A stretch of DNA of 64,000 nucleotides from Algoriphagus sp. (GTDB lineage Bacteria; Bacteroidota; Bacteroidia; Cytophagales; Cyclobacteriaceae). The DNA is taken from contig JAQSDM010000009.1 in NCBI GenBank assembly GCA_029945945.1, positions 434,001 to 498,000 of the forward strand, written 5' to 3'. Shown in pieces: positions 56,598-64,000 of this stretch. How positions within the stretch are numbered: position 1 is the stretch's first letter; every line of letters begins with the position of its first letter. The notes below the pieces were generated by a model. It was not told where the DNA came from. It was given only the letters and a program-made list of their open reading frames with translations, and did not search any database. Both the position numbers and the translations under genes were made by a program.

Positions 56598-57422
56598 TCA
56601 GGAAAGGATTTTAATCAGAATTTCTTCACTGAAGTTCCAGAGATTTTTCCCCAATTCGATGTCCATCCCAATTTTGGTAGGAGATTTTGCTTTTTTTCTG
56701 ACATAGTAAGCTCCGTTGACCAGCTTTTCAGAAGGTTCAGTCGCCAGGAAAATACTGGTTTCAGCTCCTTTTTTCGGAGAAATAAAGAAAAGTTGGGTTG
56801 CCCGAATGAGTGCTTTTGCAACAGGTCCGGAATCAGAACCGAAAGCAGTTCTCACAGCTCCGGGATGCAATGAATAAGAAGTCAGGCCCTGATTTTTATA
56901 CTGATTTACCAGGTATCGGCTCATCAATATATTGTAAAGCTTGACATTGGAATAGGCGTTGATTGTATTTGGAGACCGGAGCAGGCCCAAATCTGCCTTG
57001 GTCACTTTCGCAATTCGATGGGCTTCCGAACTGACATAGATGACTTTTCCTTTTGCTGCTAATAGGTTTGGAAGCAGGGTTTTTGTAAGGATAAAGGGAC
57101 CTAAGTGATTCACTGCGAAAGATTGATCCAATCCATCTTTTGTCCGCAATCCGGCAGGGAACATTCCTCCTGCATTATTGATCAACACATCTATTTTGGA
57201 AAATTCAGATGCTATTTGCTTAGCTGCTTTCTCAACGCTTTTCATATCGACGAGATCCATTTCTACAAGATGGATTTTGCGTTGGTCAGGAAGTTTGGAA
57301 AGTAAGCTTTTCGCTTTTTCAAGGTTGCGAACAGGAAGGATCATTTTATCGAAGAAAGGATATAGGCCTTTCACTTTTTCCCAACCAATTCCGGAAGTAC
57401 TTCCGGTTAAGACTAAATTCAT
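56598..57422 (-). CDS. SDR-family oxidoreductase
   Basis: 274 residues, classical short-chain dehydrogenase: TGSTSGIG (7-14) cofactor loop, NNAGG, catalytic Ser in YVSSEAH, YxxxK in AYSNVKLYN, and LHPGAVRT after. The sequence resembles retinol dehydrogenase/WWOX-like SDRs, which is a weak guide to substrate. Single gene on the minus strand, its promoter in the 178-nt spacer shared with the divergent acyltransferase gene at 57601. Confidence 0.9.
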   Translation of the reverse strand: MNLVLTGSTSGIGWEKVKGLYPFFDKMILPVRNLEKAKSLLSKLPDQRKIHLVEMDLVDMKSVEKAAKQIASEFSKIDVLINNAGGMFPAGLRTKDGLDQSFAVNHLGPFILTKTLLPNLLAAKGKVIYVSSEAHRIAKVTKADLGLLRSPNTINAYSNVKLYNILMSRYLVNQYKNQGLTSYSLHPGAVRTAFGSDSGPVAKALIRATQLFFISPKKGAETSIFLATEPSEKLVNGAYYVRKKAKSPTKIGMDIELGKNLWNFSEEILIKILS

Positions 57423-57600
57423 ATGAGTTATTTCTACTTAATACAAAAAAATAAGGGTATTGGTTTTCAGGACTGTAATTATTGTGACTTAAAGCGAAGA
57501 AAGCATAAGGCTGGTTTTTTGAAAATTTTAGCCTTATTTTCCAAAGATTTTGAATATCCGAATCAATCTACCCAACCTTTTTAAGCAGTAACCCCGGCTT

Positions 57601-58422
57601 ATGTCCAAGAAGTTTATTGATGTTGAGAAAGCTATAGCTGACAAAAATCCCGCATTACTTCGCTGGATGCCCGGTTTTGTTTTGTCTTACATCAAGCGGG
57701 TAATTCATGAAGACTGGATGAATGAAGTGATGTCAAAAACTAACCATCTACACGGGATAGATTTTGCCAGTGCGGTTATTAATGAATTCCAGGTTGATGT
57801 GGAATTGGTGGGAGGGGAGCGGGTTCCTAAAACCGGCGGGGTTATTTTGGCAGCAAACCATCCTTTGGGTGGTGTTGACGGAATAGCGATGATTCATGCC
57901 ATCGGTCAAATCCGGCCGGATATTCGGTTTATTGTCAATGATATTTTGATGAATTTTGAGAATTTCCAACCGATTTTTATTCCGGTAAATAAATTTGGAA
58001 AAAATTCTCAGCAAGCTGCAGCCTTGGTCGAACAGGCTTATGCTGAAGGATATGCGGTTCTGATTTTTCCTGCAGGCCTCGTTTCCAGAAAGTTCGAAGA
58101 TGGAATCAGAGATTTGGAATGGAAAAAGAGCTTTGTAGCCAAGGCCAAGAAATACAAAAAAGATATCCTACCTTGTTTTATAACGGGGAAGAATTCTAAG
58201 TTTTTCTACAATTTGGCTCACTGGAGAAAGAAATTGGGAATAAAAGCGAACGTGGAGATGTTTTATCTGGCTGATGAGATGTATAAACAAAGAGGCCAAA
58301 AAGTCGTAATCCGTGTTGGAGAATTAATACCCTATCAAAGCCTGGATTCAAGTAAATCAGAATCCCAATGGGCAGAACACATCAAGAAAACAGTGTACGA
58401 CATAGGATCAAAAAATGAATAA
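57601..58422 (+). CDS. glsA: Glycine-lipid O-acyltransferase (GlsA-like), PlsC domain
   Basis: 273 residues. PlsC-type motifs NHPLGGVDG (H-D acyltransferase site), IFIPVNKFGK and FPAGLVSRK; no membrane helix is obvious. Together with the overlapping GNAT gene (8 nt) it matches the Bacteroides glsB/glsA pair, which makes N-acyl then O-acyl glycine lipids, known membrane lipids of Bacteroidetes. Here the order is glsA then glsB. The gene symbol follows from context; the alternative is a general lysophospholipid acyltransferase. Confidence 0.72.
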   Translation: MSKKFIDVEKAIADKNPALLRWMPGFVLSYIKRVIHEDWMNEVMSKTNHLHGIDFASAVINEFQVDVELVGGERVPKTGGVILAANHPLGGVDGIAMIHAIGQIRPDIRFIVNDILMNFENFQPIFIPVNKFGKNSQQAAALVEQAYAEGYAVLIFPAGLVSRKFEDGIRDLEWKKSFVAKAKKYKKDILPCFITGKNSKFFYNLAHWRKKLGIKANVEMFYLADEMYKQRGQKVVIRVGELIPYQSLDSSKSESQWAEHIKKTVYDIGSKNE

Positions 58423-59380
58423 GGAAGAGGAAATTATACCGGCTGTTGATAAAGAATTGCTGAAGGCGGAGCTAAGCCAGGAGCGATTTCTTCGATACTC
58501 CAATAATGGAGACAACCTTGTCTATTTGGTTGATTTTCACAATGCTCCAAATGTAGTCAAAGAGATCGGGCGATTGCGTGAACTCACTTTTCGGGCAGCA
58601 GGAGGGGGAACTGGAATGGCCCTGGATTTGGATGAAAATGATACCTGCGAAAAATGCTACAAGCAATTGGTCACCTGGAATCCGGAGGATGAGGAAATAG
58701 TAGCAGGATACAGGCTCATCAAATGTAAAGAAGCAATTGAGTCGGATGGTTCGCTTAACCTTTCTACTACTCACTTATTCGACTTTTCGGAGAAATTTGT
58801 AAAGGATTATATCCCTTTTACCATTGAATTGGGAAGGTCTTTTGTACAGCCAAAATATCAACCGGCTTTAGATAACAGAAAGGGAATATTCAGCCTTGAT
58901 AATCTTTGGGATGGATTAGGAGCAGTAGTATTGCTGAATCCGGACGTGAAATACCTGTTTGGAAAAGTGACCATGTACCCCCATTACAATCGTGAAGCGC
59001 GCGATTTGCTTCTGCTTTTTATGAACCATTATTTTCCTGACAAGGAGAACCTGGTTTGGCCAAAAGAAGAACTGAAATTAGGATATGAAACCAATATTCC
59101 AAACGAACCAAATCCTTTTGAAGGACTGGATTACAAGGAAGGTTATAAAGAACTGAACAGTAGGATCCGTGGGTATGGAGAGAATATACCGCCTTTGATC
59201 AATACCTATATGAACTTGTCACCTACGATGGTGACATTTGGAACGGCTCTGAATGACGAGTTTGGTGAGGTAGAAGAAACAGGGATTATGATTCGATTGG
59301 CAGATGTCTATGAGTCTAAAAAGCATAGACATATGGATACGTTTGAAAGAGACCGGATTTTTGGAAGCAGAAATGTCTGA
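58415..59380 (+). CDS. glsB: Glycine N-acyltransferase (GlsB-like), GNAT/hemolysin family
   Basis: 321 residues. Acetyltransf_5/hemolysin-like GNAT domain in the first half (VVKEIGRLRELTFRAAGGGTGMALDLDEND, VAGYRLIKCKEA, ELGRSFVQPKYQ), as in OlsB/GlsB enzymes that put a 3-hydroxyacyl chain from ACP onto an amino acid. The C-terminal half (HYFPDKENLVWPKEEL onward) is the Bacteroidetes extension. It overlaps glsA by 8 nt and the CoA-binding gene by 8 nt, so it is a coupled three-gene unit. Substrate glycine is inferred from the phylum and the glsA partner. Confidence 0.72.
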   Translation: MNKEEEIIPAVDKELLKAELSQERFLRYSNNGDNLVYLVDFHNAPNVVKEIGRLRELTFRAAGGGTGMALDLDENDTCEKCYKQLVTWNPEDEEIVAGYRLIKCKEAIESDGSLNLSTTHLFDFSEKFVKDYIPFTIELGRSFVQPKYQPALDNRKGIFSLDNLWDGLGAVVLLNPDVKYLFGKVTMYPHYNREARDLLLLFMNHYFPDKENLVWPKEELKLGYETNIPNEPNPFEGLDYKEGYKELNSRIRGYGENIPPLINTYMNLSPTMVTFGTALNDEFGEVEETGIMIRLADVYESKKHRHMDTFERDRIFGSRNV

Positions 59381-59744
59381 GAAAAAAACATTGATAGTCG
59401 GGGCTACCACAAACCCTTCGCGGTATGCTTTCACCGCTGCAGGCATGTTTGATGAGCGTGGTTTGGATTTCATTCCCATCGGAATAAAAACCGGTGAAAT
59501 ATTCGGGAAACAAATCCTCGATTTAAGAACAAAACCTGCTCTTGACGACATCGATACGATTACACTTTACATAGGACCAGAAAATCAGGCTGAATGGATA
59601 GATTACTTATTAAGCCTCAAGCCAAAAAGAATCATTTTTAATCCGGGGACTGAGAATCCAGAGTTTTTTAATCGAGCAAAAGCTGATGGGATTAAGGTTC
59701 TAGAGGCATGTAATCTCGTGATGTTGAGTACAGGTCAATTTTGA
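59373..59744 (+). CDS. CoA-binding (YccU-like) domain protein
   Basis: 123 residues from ATG 59373 (MSEKKTLIVGATTNPSRYAF); longer in-frame starts lie inside glsB. CoA_binding_2 fold: TLIVGATTNPSRYAFTAAGMF, FIPIGIKTGEIFG, TLYIGPENQAEWIDYLL, FNPGTENPEF and VLEACNLVML. Such small Rossmann proteins bind CoA or its esters; their role is mostly unknown. The stop overlaps that of convergent blh by 10 nt. Being coupled to two acyltransferase genes, a link to acyl-CoA metabolism is possible. Confidence 0.85.
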   Translation: MSEKKTLIVGATTNPSRYAFTAAGMFDERGLDFIPIGIKTGEIFGKQILDLRTKPALDDIDTITLYIGPENQAEWIDYLLSLKPKRIIFNPGTENPEFFNRAKADGIKVLEACNLVMLSTGQF

Positions 59745-60613
59745 TTTTGACTTTTCAAAAACCTATCCATAAACAGGATGTGCGGAAAAGAAATCAAAGA
59801 AATCAGTACAAAGAAAAGTAGAATCAATTCATTGTTTTCGAGGAATTTTAATCCTAAAAACAGGATCACTCCGATGCCAATGAAGCTGATGATTGAGAAT
59901 GGAAGAAGTTGAATACTGAATTTTTTGATGGAGTCATAGGTGCTGAAACCACTCAGGAATTTATACTCCGCAATCATGCTAGGCAAAGCATGCCAGAATC
60001 CGAAATAAACAACAAATCCAATTAAAAGTGGGCTGAAGTATAGAATCGGTCCCAAAATCAGGATTTCCAGAATCTGACTTCTATTAATTTTTGGGCCAAA
60101 TCCATGTTGTGCCAAAAGCGTAGCCAGAAATATAGTAACAAGGATAAGAACCCGAGTTTGTCCCTGGAGTTCCAGATTGACCAGAGGAGAAAGTATCAAC
60201 TTTGTTGTTTCCCAATCTCCTGCAAGAATCGCGAAAAGAAAGTATCCGCCTCTGCTGATAAAGAGCATAGAGGAAAATTTTTTTGGCTGATTTTTAGAAA
60301 TGAAATGAGATTGGCCAAAATGATATGCCGACATAATCAAAAAGCCCATGAGGGCTGTAAGTGGAAAGAAATACCAGATTGACATATAACCTGCAATTAA
60401 TGTCAGGTAAATAAGCAGAAAGCCACCAAGGCCTTTTCTGTCAATTTTTGGATTTGAAATTAAATGGTCAATTGCTCCGTGGGGAATTCCGATCGAGGAC
60501 AGGATTATTCCAAACAGGGTAATTTGGATCGGAGAGTTTCCATTTGGAAAAAGCATGAATGCCACGCAAATGAAAATGCCAAAAGCCTTTGCCAGATTCT
60601 CAATGCGATTCAT
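59735..60613 (-). CDS. blh: Beta-carotene 15,15'-dioxygenase, Brp/Blh family
   Basis: 292 residues, a polytopic membrane protein with the four Blh histidine motifs: GIPHGAIDHL (43-52), SAYHFGQSH, FGFWHALPS and SFPHILFMDRF. It cleaves beta-carotene into two retinal molecules, the rhodopsin chromophore. It overlaps the lycopene cyclase gene by 14 nt and follows it, so the product of crtY feeds directly into it. Together with the rhodopsin upstream this is the phylum's usual retinal-rhodopsin set. Confidence 0.94.
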   Translation of the reverse strand: MNRIENLAKAFGIFICVAFMLFPNGNSPIQITLFGIILSSIGIPHGAIDHLISNPKIDRKGLGGFLLIYLTLIAGYMSIWYFFPLTALMGFLIMSAYHFGQSHFISKNQPKKFSSMLFISRGGYFLFAILAGDWETTKLILSPLVNLELQGQTRVLILVTIFLATLLAQHGFGPKINRSQILEILILGPILYFSPLLIGFVVYFGFWHALPSMIAEYKFLSGFSTYDSIKKFSIQLLPFSIISFIGIGVILFLGLKFLENNELILLFFVLISLISFPHILFMDRFLKSQNQN

Positions 60614-61742
60614 AATTCAACAGGCTTTTGATGAAAATTGGGAACCTGAGCTTGCCCAAAAGTTGAAGTTCATCTTTGAAACTGGTTTCCTCACTTAAAA
60701 AGCGAAGAACAACATCAGCCGAAGAAGTGCTGAAAAGATTCAAGAACAAACCTTCAAGTTGGCCGGGCCATTTATGTGCGATGTTTAAGAGGATATTGTC
60801 ATAGAAAATAAACCTTGGAGACCTGGAAAACTGAAAATTCTCAAGCTTTTGAGTTTCTAGTCTGTTTACTAATTTTTGACAGTTTTTCTGAATAGTGTGG
60901 AAAGTGTATCCAGTTGAAGCCTTAGTCCATCCAGCGGCTGTCCCGATTTTAATTACTCGATTGGTATTCATTTTTGTATTGAATCGATTGCTCATCGGGA
61001 TGACTCCTGATTCCCTGAAGGAAATTTCGTAGGACGAATCTCCTGTTAATTTTTCCAGGTAAGCCGCCAATGCTGATTTCAATTTTTCCTCCTGTATTTC
61101 TAGATGAGAATAACAGGTGAATTCTACCAATGCTTCAGTTTCAGAAAAAGGAAGGATGTAAAAAAATTCAAATTGATTTGAATTCTCCTTAGGAAATTCC
61201 ATTAAAACCAGGCTTTTAGGATCAAATACGCTTGTTTGGGTTTTGATTCTCCAACCTGAAAATATCTGCTTCAAGCTCAAATCGGAATTAAAATCTTCTT
61301 GTTTTAACCGGGAGTCAAAAGCGAGGGTCGCCTGAAACGAGCCGTTACTTTTTGTTTTAACTAGGATGGATTCAGAACTTTCTGCCAACTCCAAAACTTC
61401 GTCTTGAATAAAGATTACGTTTGGATGCTTTTCTAATTTTTTAAATATCGACTCGAAAAAGTCATGGGAATTCAAGTGAAAATAATTCAACCTACCCAGG
61501 TTTTTTGTGATTTTGGATTTGGAGGAAATAAAACTCAGATCGTTCCAATAATGGACGCTGGCACTTGGGTGTATTGCCAAAGGATTTTCAGCCCAATAGC
61601 ACCAGGTTTTGTCAGGAATATTCTGGCCCATTGGATCGATCAAAAGAATTTTTGAATTCTTCAAATCACTTTCCAGGAGGTAATAAACAAGACTCAAACC
61701 GGCACATCCAGCACCCGCAATTATGTAATCGAAGCTTTCCAT
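60600..61742 (-). CDS. crtY: Lycopene beta-cyclase
   Basis: 380 residues: FAD Rossmann start (DYIIAGAGCAGLSLVYYLLES), DKTWCYW, FYILPFSETEALVEFT, IPMSNRF and GTAAGWTKASTGYTFHTIQ, all of the CrtY type. It forms beta-carotene by cyclising both ends of lycopene. It starts 8 nt after the T-run of a terminator-like hairpin behind the rhodopsin gene, and overlaps blh by 14 nt. Other carotenoid genes (crtE, B, I, Z) are not in the window. Confidence 0.95.
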   Translation of the reverse strand: MESFDYIIAGAGCAGLSLVYYLLESDLKNSKILLIDPMGQNIPDKTWCYWAENPLAIHPSASVHYWNDLSFISSKSKITKNLGRLNYFHLNSHDFFESIFKKLEKHPNVIFIQDEVLELAESSESILVKTKSNGSFQATLAFDSRLKQEDFNSDLSLKQIFSGWRIKTQTSVFDPKSLVLMEFPKENSNQFEFFYILPFSETEALVEFTCYSHLEIQEEKLKSALAAYLEKLTGDSSYEISFRESGVIPMSNRFNTKMNTNRVIKIGTAAGWTKASTGYTFHTIQKNCQKLVNRLETQKLENFQFSRSPRFIFYDNILLNIAHKWPGQLEGLFLNLFSTSSADVVLRFLSEETSFKDELQLLGKLRFPIFIKSLLNYESH

Positions 61743-61750
61743 GAATAGTC

Positions 61751-61786
61751 AAAAAAAGGCTTCCTGTTCAGGTTGGACAGGAAGCC
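61751..61786 (-). terminator. Terminator between rhodopsin and crtY
   Basis: GGCTTCCTGT / ACAGGAAGCC perfect 10-bp stem (61786-61777 with 61767-61758), 9-nt loop, then T7 on the minus strand. It lies 7 nt after the rhodopsin stop and 8 nt before crtY. Confidence 0.9.
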
Positions 61787-61793
61787 CATTTTT

Positions 61794-62543
61794 TTATGCA
61801 GCTACTTTTTTTGCTTTGGAAGATTCTGCAATGGCAACTGAATAAATCACCAATCCGAATCCAATTTTGTTTATGGCATCGGCCAAGTTGTAGAACAAGT
61901 CAATTGAGCTTACTTCAAATGCACCTGATAACAAATTCCCTGGCAATACCATGTAACCGATTGGATAAATTGACCAACCCAATGTGATGAAGATTTTCAA
62001 CAAGAACATAGCACTTGCCAATGAAGGGCTATTGGATTGCTTTGCCAATTTTGCCACGTCACCTGCAAACACTTCATACACGATATACAAATAACCTAAG
62101 GTGGAAAGAACTCCCCACATGATGTTGTTATCGATACCTGAAGTTTCTCCAATGTAACCTGTTATCAGCATTACCATTGAGGCGATTATTAGCTTAAACA
62201 AGGTTCCGCCTTTTGCTCCGAATGGCTTGGTTAACAGATAAAACTCAACACACATCAATGGTACTGTCAGTGTCCAGTCAACGTAGCGGAAAGCTGTCGG
62301 ACTGGTTCCTGTCTGGAGATAGAAATCTCTCATGTAGTAATAATGTACTGCTGCAATTCCCGTGATAAGTCCTGAAACTAACAAGGATAATTTCCATTTA
62401 CCTTCTACTGATCCTCTTTCTACAAAGAAGAAAATTGAAGAAGCGAACATGGCCATGTACCCGATAAAGAATGTAATGGCCACTGGGTCACTGTTGATGA
62501 TGCGGTCTAATCCAATTAGTTCCGCTGCTAAGGTGAGATTCAT
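61794..62543 (-). CDS. Proteorhodopsin, green-type light-driven proton pump
   Basis: 249 residues, seven helices. D89, T93 and E100 (RYVDWTLTVPLMCVEFY) correspond to the DTE motif of proteorhodopsin (D97/T101/E108): proton acceptor and donor of an H+ pump. H67 pairs with D89 as PR His75. M97 at the tuning site points to green absorption. D222 and Schiff-base Lys K226 (LADAINKIGFG). Helix E reads MWGVLSTLGYLYIVYE; G144 aligns with bacteriorhodopsin W138, the fenestration glycine of carotenoid-binding rhodopsins. Followed by a terminator, crtY and blh; divergent from gyrB. Confidence 0.96.
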   Translation of the reverse strand: MNLTLAAELIGLDRIINSDPVAITFFIGYMAMFASSIFFFVERGSVEGKWKLSLLVSGLITGIAAVHYYYMRDFYLQTGTSPTAFRYVDWTLTVPLMCVEFYLLTKPFGAKGGTLFKLIIASMVMLITGYIGETSGIDNNIMWGVLSTLGYLYIVYEVFAGDVAKLAKQSNSPSLASAMFLLKIFITLGWSIYPIGYMVLPGNLLSGAFEVSSIDLFYNLADAINKIGFGLVIYSVAIAESSKAKKVAA

Positions 62544-62831
62544 AAAGGTGTTATTTGAGTTGAGATTTGGTTAATATCAAATACTTAAAGGAAAACAGAA
62601 TAAAATTTGTTTAAGAAAAAATAAGTAAGATTAAACAAAAAGAAATCATCTGTTGAATATCAGGTTTGTAGTGCTGGAAAAACTAAATGAAAAAGAAATC
62701 TTTTTTTTAACTGTTGTCTAAAAACGAAATAATATTTTGTGATGACGAATTTCAATTAAGTATAAAGTCATTCATTTTTTGGATAAGAAAACCTGCTTCA
62801 AACTCACTTTTTTTACCTATCTTGCAACTTG
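62544..62831. other. Divergent spacer between rhodopsin and gyrB
   Basis: AT-rich spacer with many A/T runs, no ORF of note. It should hold the light or starvation-responsive rhodopsin promoter, but I found no perfect -7 box; AGTATTTG on the minus strand near 62588 is the closest. Confidence 0.4.
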
Positions 62832-62839
62832 TAATTTTG
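62832..62839 (+). promoter_or_regulatory. -7 box of gyrB
   Basis: TAATTTTG, a perfect TAnnTTTG, 50 nt before the gyrB ATG; a T-tract (62808-62814) sits at -33 distance. Confidence 0.55.
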
Positions 62840-62889
62840 AACACGAAATCACCTTTTGAAGCCCATTTTGAGGGTTTTATCCAAAAAAT

Positions 62890-64000
62890 ATGAGTGAAGA
62901 AAAAGCAACAAACCCTGATGATTACTCAGCAGGTAATATTCAGGTATTAGAAGGCCTTGAAGCAGTAAGAAAAAGACCAGCTATGTACATTGGTGATGTC
63001 GGAGTCAGAGGACTTCACCACCTTATCTGGGAAGTTGTCGATAACTCGATTGATGAAGCCTTAGCGGGTCATTGCGATACGATCAAGGTAACCATCCATG
63101 AAGACAACTCAATTACCGTAGAGGACAATGGTCGGGGTATTCCTACAGGAATGCACCCAAAAGAAAAGAAATCAGCTCTGGAGGTGGTACTGACAGTACT
63201 TCATGCCGGTGGAAAGTTTGATAAGGATACCTACAAAGTTTCCGGTGGTTTGCACGGAGTAGGAGTTTCCTGCGTGAATGCACTATCTACTGATTTGAAA
63301 GCTACTGTTTATCGTGACGGTGTTATTTTTGAGCAGGAATTTAAAATCGGTATTCCTCAGTATCCTGCCCGTCAAATTGGGACTACAGATAAAAGAGGAA
63401 CAACAATCCACTTTAAACCGGATGATTCGATTTTTGCAATCACTGAATACAAATACGAAACTATTGCAAACCGAATGAGGGAAATGTCTTTCCTGAATGC
63501 AGGTATCAGAATCATACTTACGGATTTGAGAGAATTGGAAGATGATGGTTCCCCAAGGAAGGACGAGTTTTATTCTGAAGGTGGGTTGGTGGAGTTTGTA
63601 CAATACCTTGATCAAACACGTGAAAAGATCATTGACACTCCAATCTACATAGACACTGAGAAAAACGGTGTTCCGGTCCAGGTAGCGATGAACTATAATA
63701 GTTCATACACGGAGAATGTGGTTTCCTATGTAAACACCATCAACACGCACGAAGGTGGTTCACACGTTTCCGGTTTCAGAAGAGCATTGACCAGAACTTT
63801 GAAGTCGTATGCGGATAAATCCGGAATGCTGGATAAGTTGAAGTTGGAAGTTTCTGGTGATGACTTCAGAGAAGGCCTGACTGCAGTTATTTCAGTAAAA
63901 GTTCAAGAGCCTCAGTTTGAAGGTCAAACCAAAAGTAAGCTTGGTAACTCGGATGTAGTAGGTGCGGTAGACAGTGCAGTTTCTGAAGTACTTCAAAGCT
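62890..64000 (+). CDS. gyrB: DNA gyrase subunit B, 3' end beyond window
   Basis: 370 codons from ATG 62890 (MSEEKATNPDDYSAGNIQVLEGLEAVRKRPAM begins it). GHKL ATPase motifs are present: EVVDNSIDEALAGHC (N-box), VEDNGRGIPTG, LHAGGKFDKDTYKVSGGLHGVG (ATP lid), then the transducer domain with QTKSKLGN carrying the conserved Lys. The TOPRIM and C-terminal parts lie outside the window. As part of gyrase it introduces negative supercoils. It is transcribed away from the rhodopsin cluster. Confidence 0.98.
   Translation, partial: MSEEKATNPDDYSAGNIQVLEGLEAVRKRPAMYIGDVGVRGLHHLIWEVVDNSIDEALAGHCDTIKVTIHEDNSITVEDNGRGIPTGMHPKEKKSALEVVLTVLHAGGKFDKDTYKVSGGLHGVGVSCVNALSTDLKATVYRDGVIFEQEFKIGIPQYPARQIGTTDKRGTTIHFKPDDSIFAITEYKYETIANRMREMSFLNAGIRIILTDLRELEDDGSPRKDEFYSEGGLVEFVQYLDQTREKIIDTPIYIDTEKNGVPVQVAMNYNSSYTENVVSYVNTINTHEGGSHVSGFRRALTRTLKSYADKSGMLDKLKLEVSGDDFREGLTAVISVKVQEPQFEGQTKSKLGNSDVVGAVDSAVSEVLQS

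Noticed and set aside
61794..62543. Sodium- or chloride-pumping rhodopsin (NDQ/NTQ type)
   Set aside because: The third-helix residues are D89, T93 and E100, the proton-pump DTE set.

Overview
The window looks like chromosome from a member of the Bacteroidota, most likely Cytophagales (Cyclobacteriaceae, Algoriphagus-like). This is inferred from gene content: secreted proteins with type IX (type B) C-terminal sorting domains, SprB repeats, a TonB-dependent receptor with a CarboxypepD_reg-like plug extension, ABC-F and sirtuin variants typical of the phylum, a proteorhodopsin/crtY/blh set beside gyrB, and -7 promoter boxes of the TAnnTTTG type. No phage, transposase, plasmid or CRISPR genes are visible.

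Layout. 1-4458: minus-strand operon (FMO-like monooxygenase, serine hydrolase, YfcC-type carrier, aldo/keto reductase cut by the window edge). 4652-10264: sirtuin, topoisomerase I, SixA, a DUF1080 protein and a YpfJ-type metallopeptidase. 10407-15686: envelope or metal locus with ECF sigma factor, small anti-sigma-like membrane protein, Spy/CpxP-like protein, two YHYH proteins, a MORN-like lipoprotein and SCO. 15802-22338: divergent Nramp-like transporter, alpha/beta hydrolase, RmuC and TrkA-TrkH. 22335-26376: DNA ligase plus Lhr-like helicase pair. 26506-30144: CHRD-like lipoprotein, and a ZnuD-like TonB receptor with partner lipoprotein behind a double operator. 30508-35205: small membrane protein, RlmI-like methyltransferase, SSS symporter, ABC-F ATPase.

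35369-44848 is filled by three tandem paralogous secreted proteins of about 1,045 residues (IgGFc-binding-like head, PKD, PKD-like, SprB repeats, gliding-associated C-terminus). Then come galE, tRNA-Asp, accA, an MBL-fold hydrolase, patatin, a PlsC-like acyltransferase, a DUF5715 peptidase-like protein, msrB, a penicillin acylase, a class III aminotransferase, a methyltransferase, an SDR, a glycine-lipid pair (glsA-glsB-like), a CoA-binding protein, and finally blh, crtY and proteorhodopsin facing away from gyrB, which runs off the right edge.

The most unusual observation is a roughly 91-nt element present three times (44922-45012, 49330-49420, 56465-56556). Each copy sits directly against the start codon of an unrelated gene (galE, a PlsC-like acyltransferase, an rRNA-methyltransferase-like gene). 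It can fold into a long imperfect stem containing a tandem G.A motif, and it carries a 28- to 31-codon ORF that ends 4 nt before, or overlaps, the downstream ATG. Other points are a glycine at the carotenoid-fenestration position of the rhodopsin, a strong terminator between rhodopsin and crtY, paired 15-bp operators in the TonB-receptor promoter, and an ABC-F protein with one composite ATP site lost. All family calls come from reading motifs; no database search was possible.
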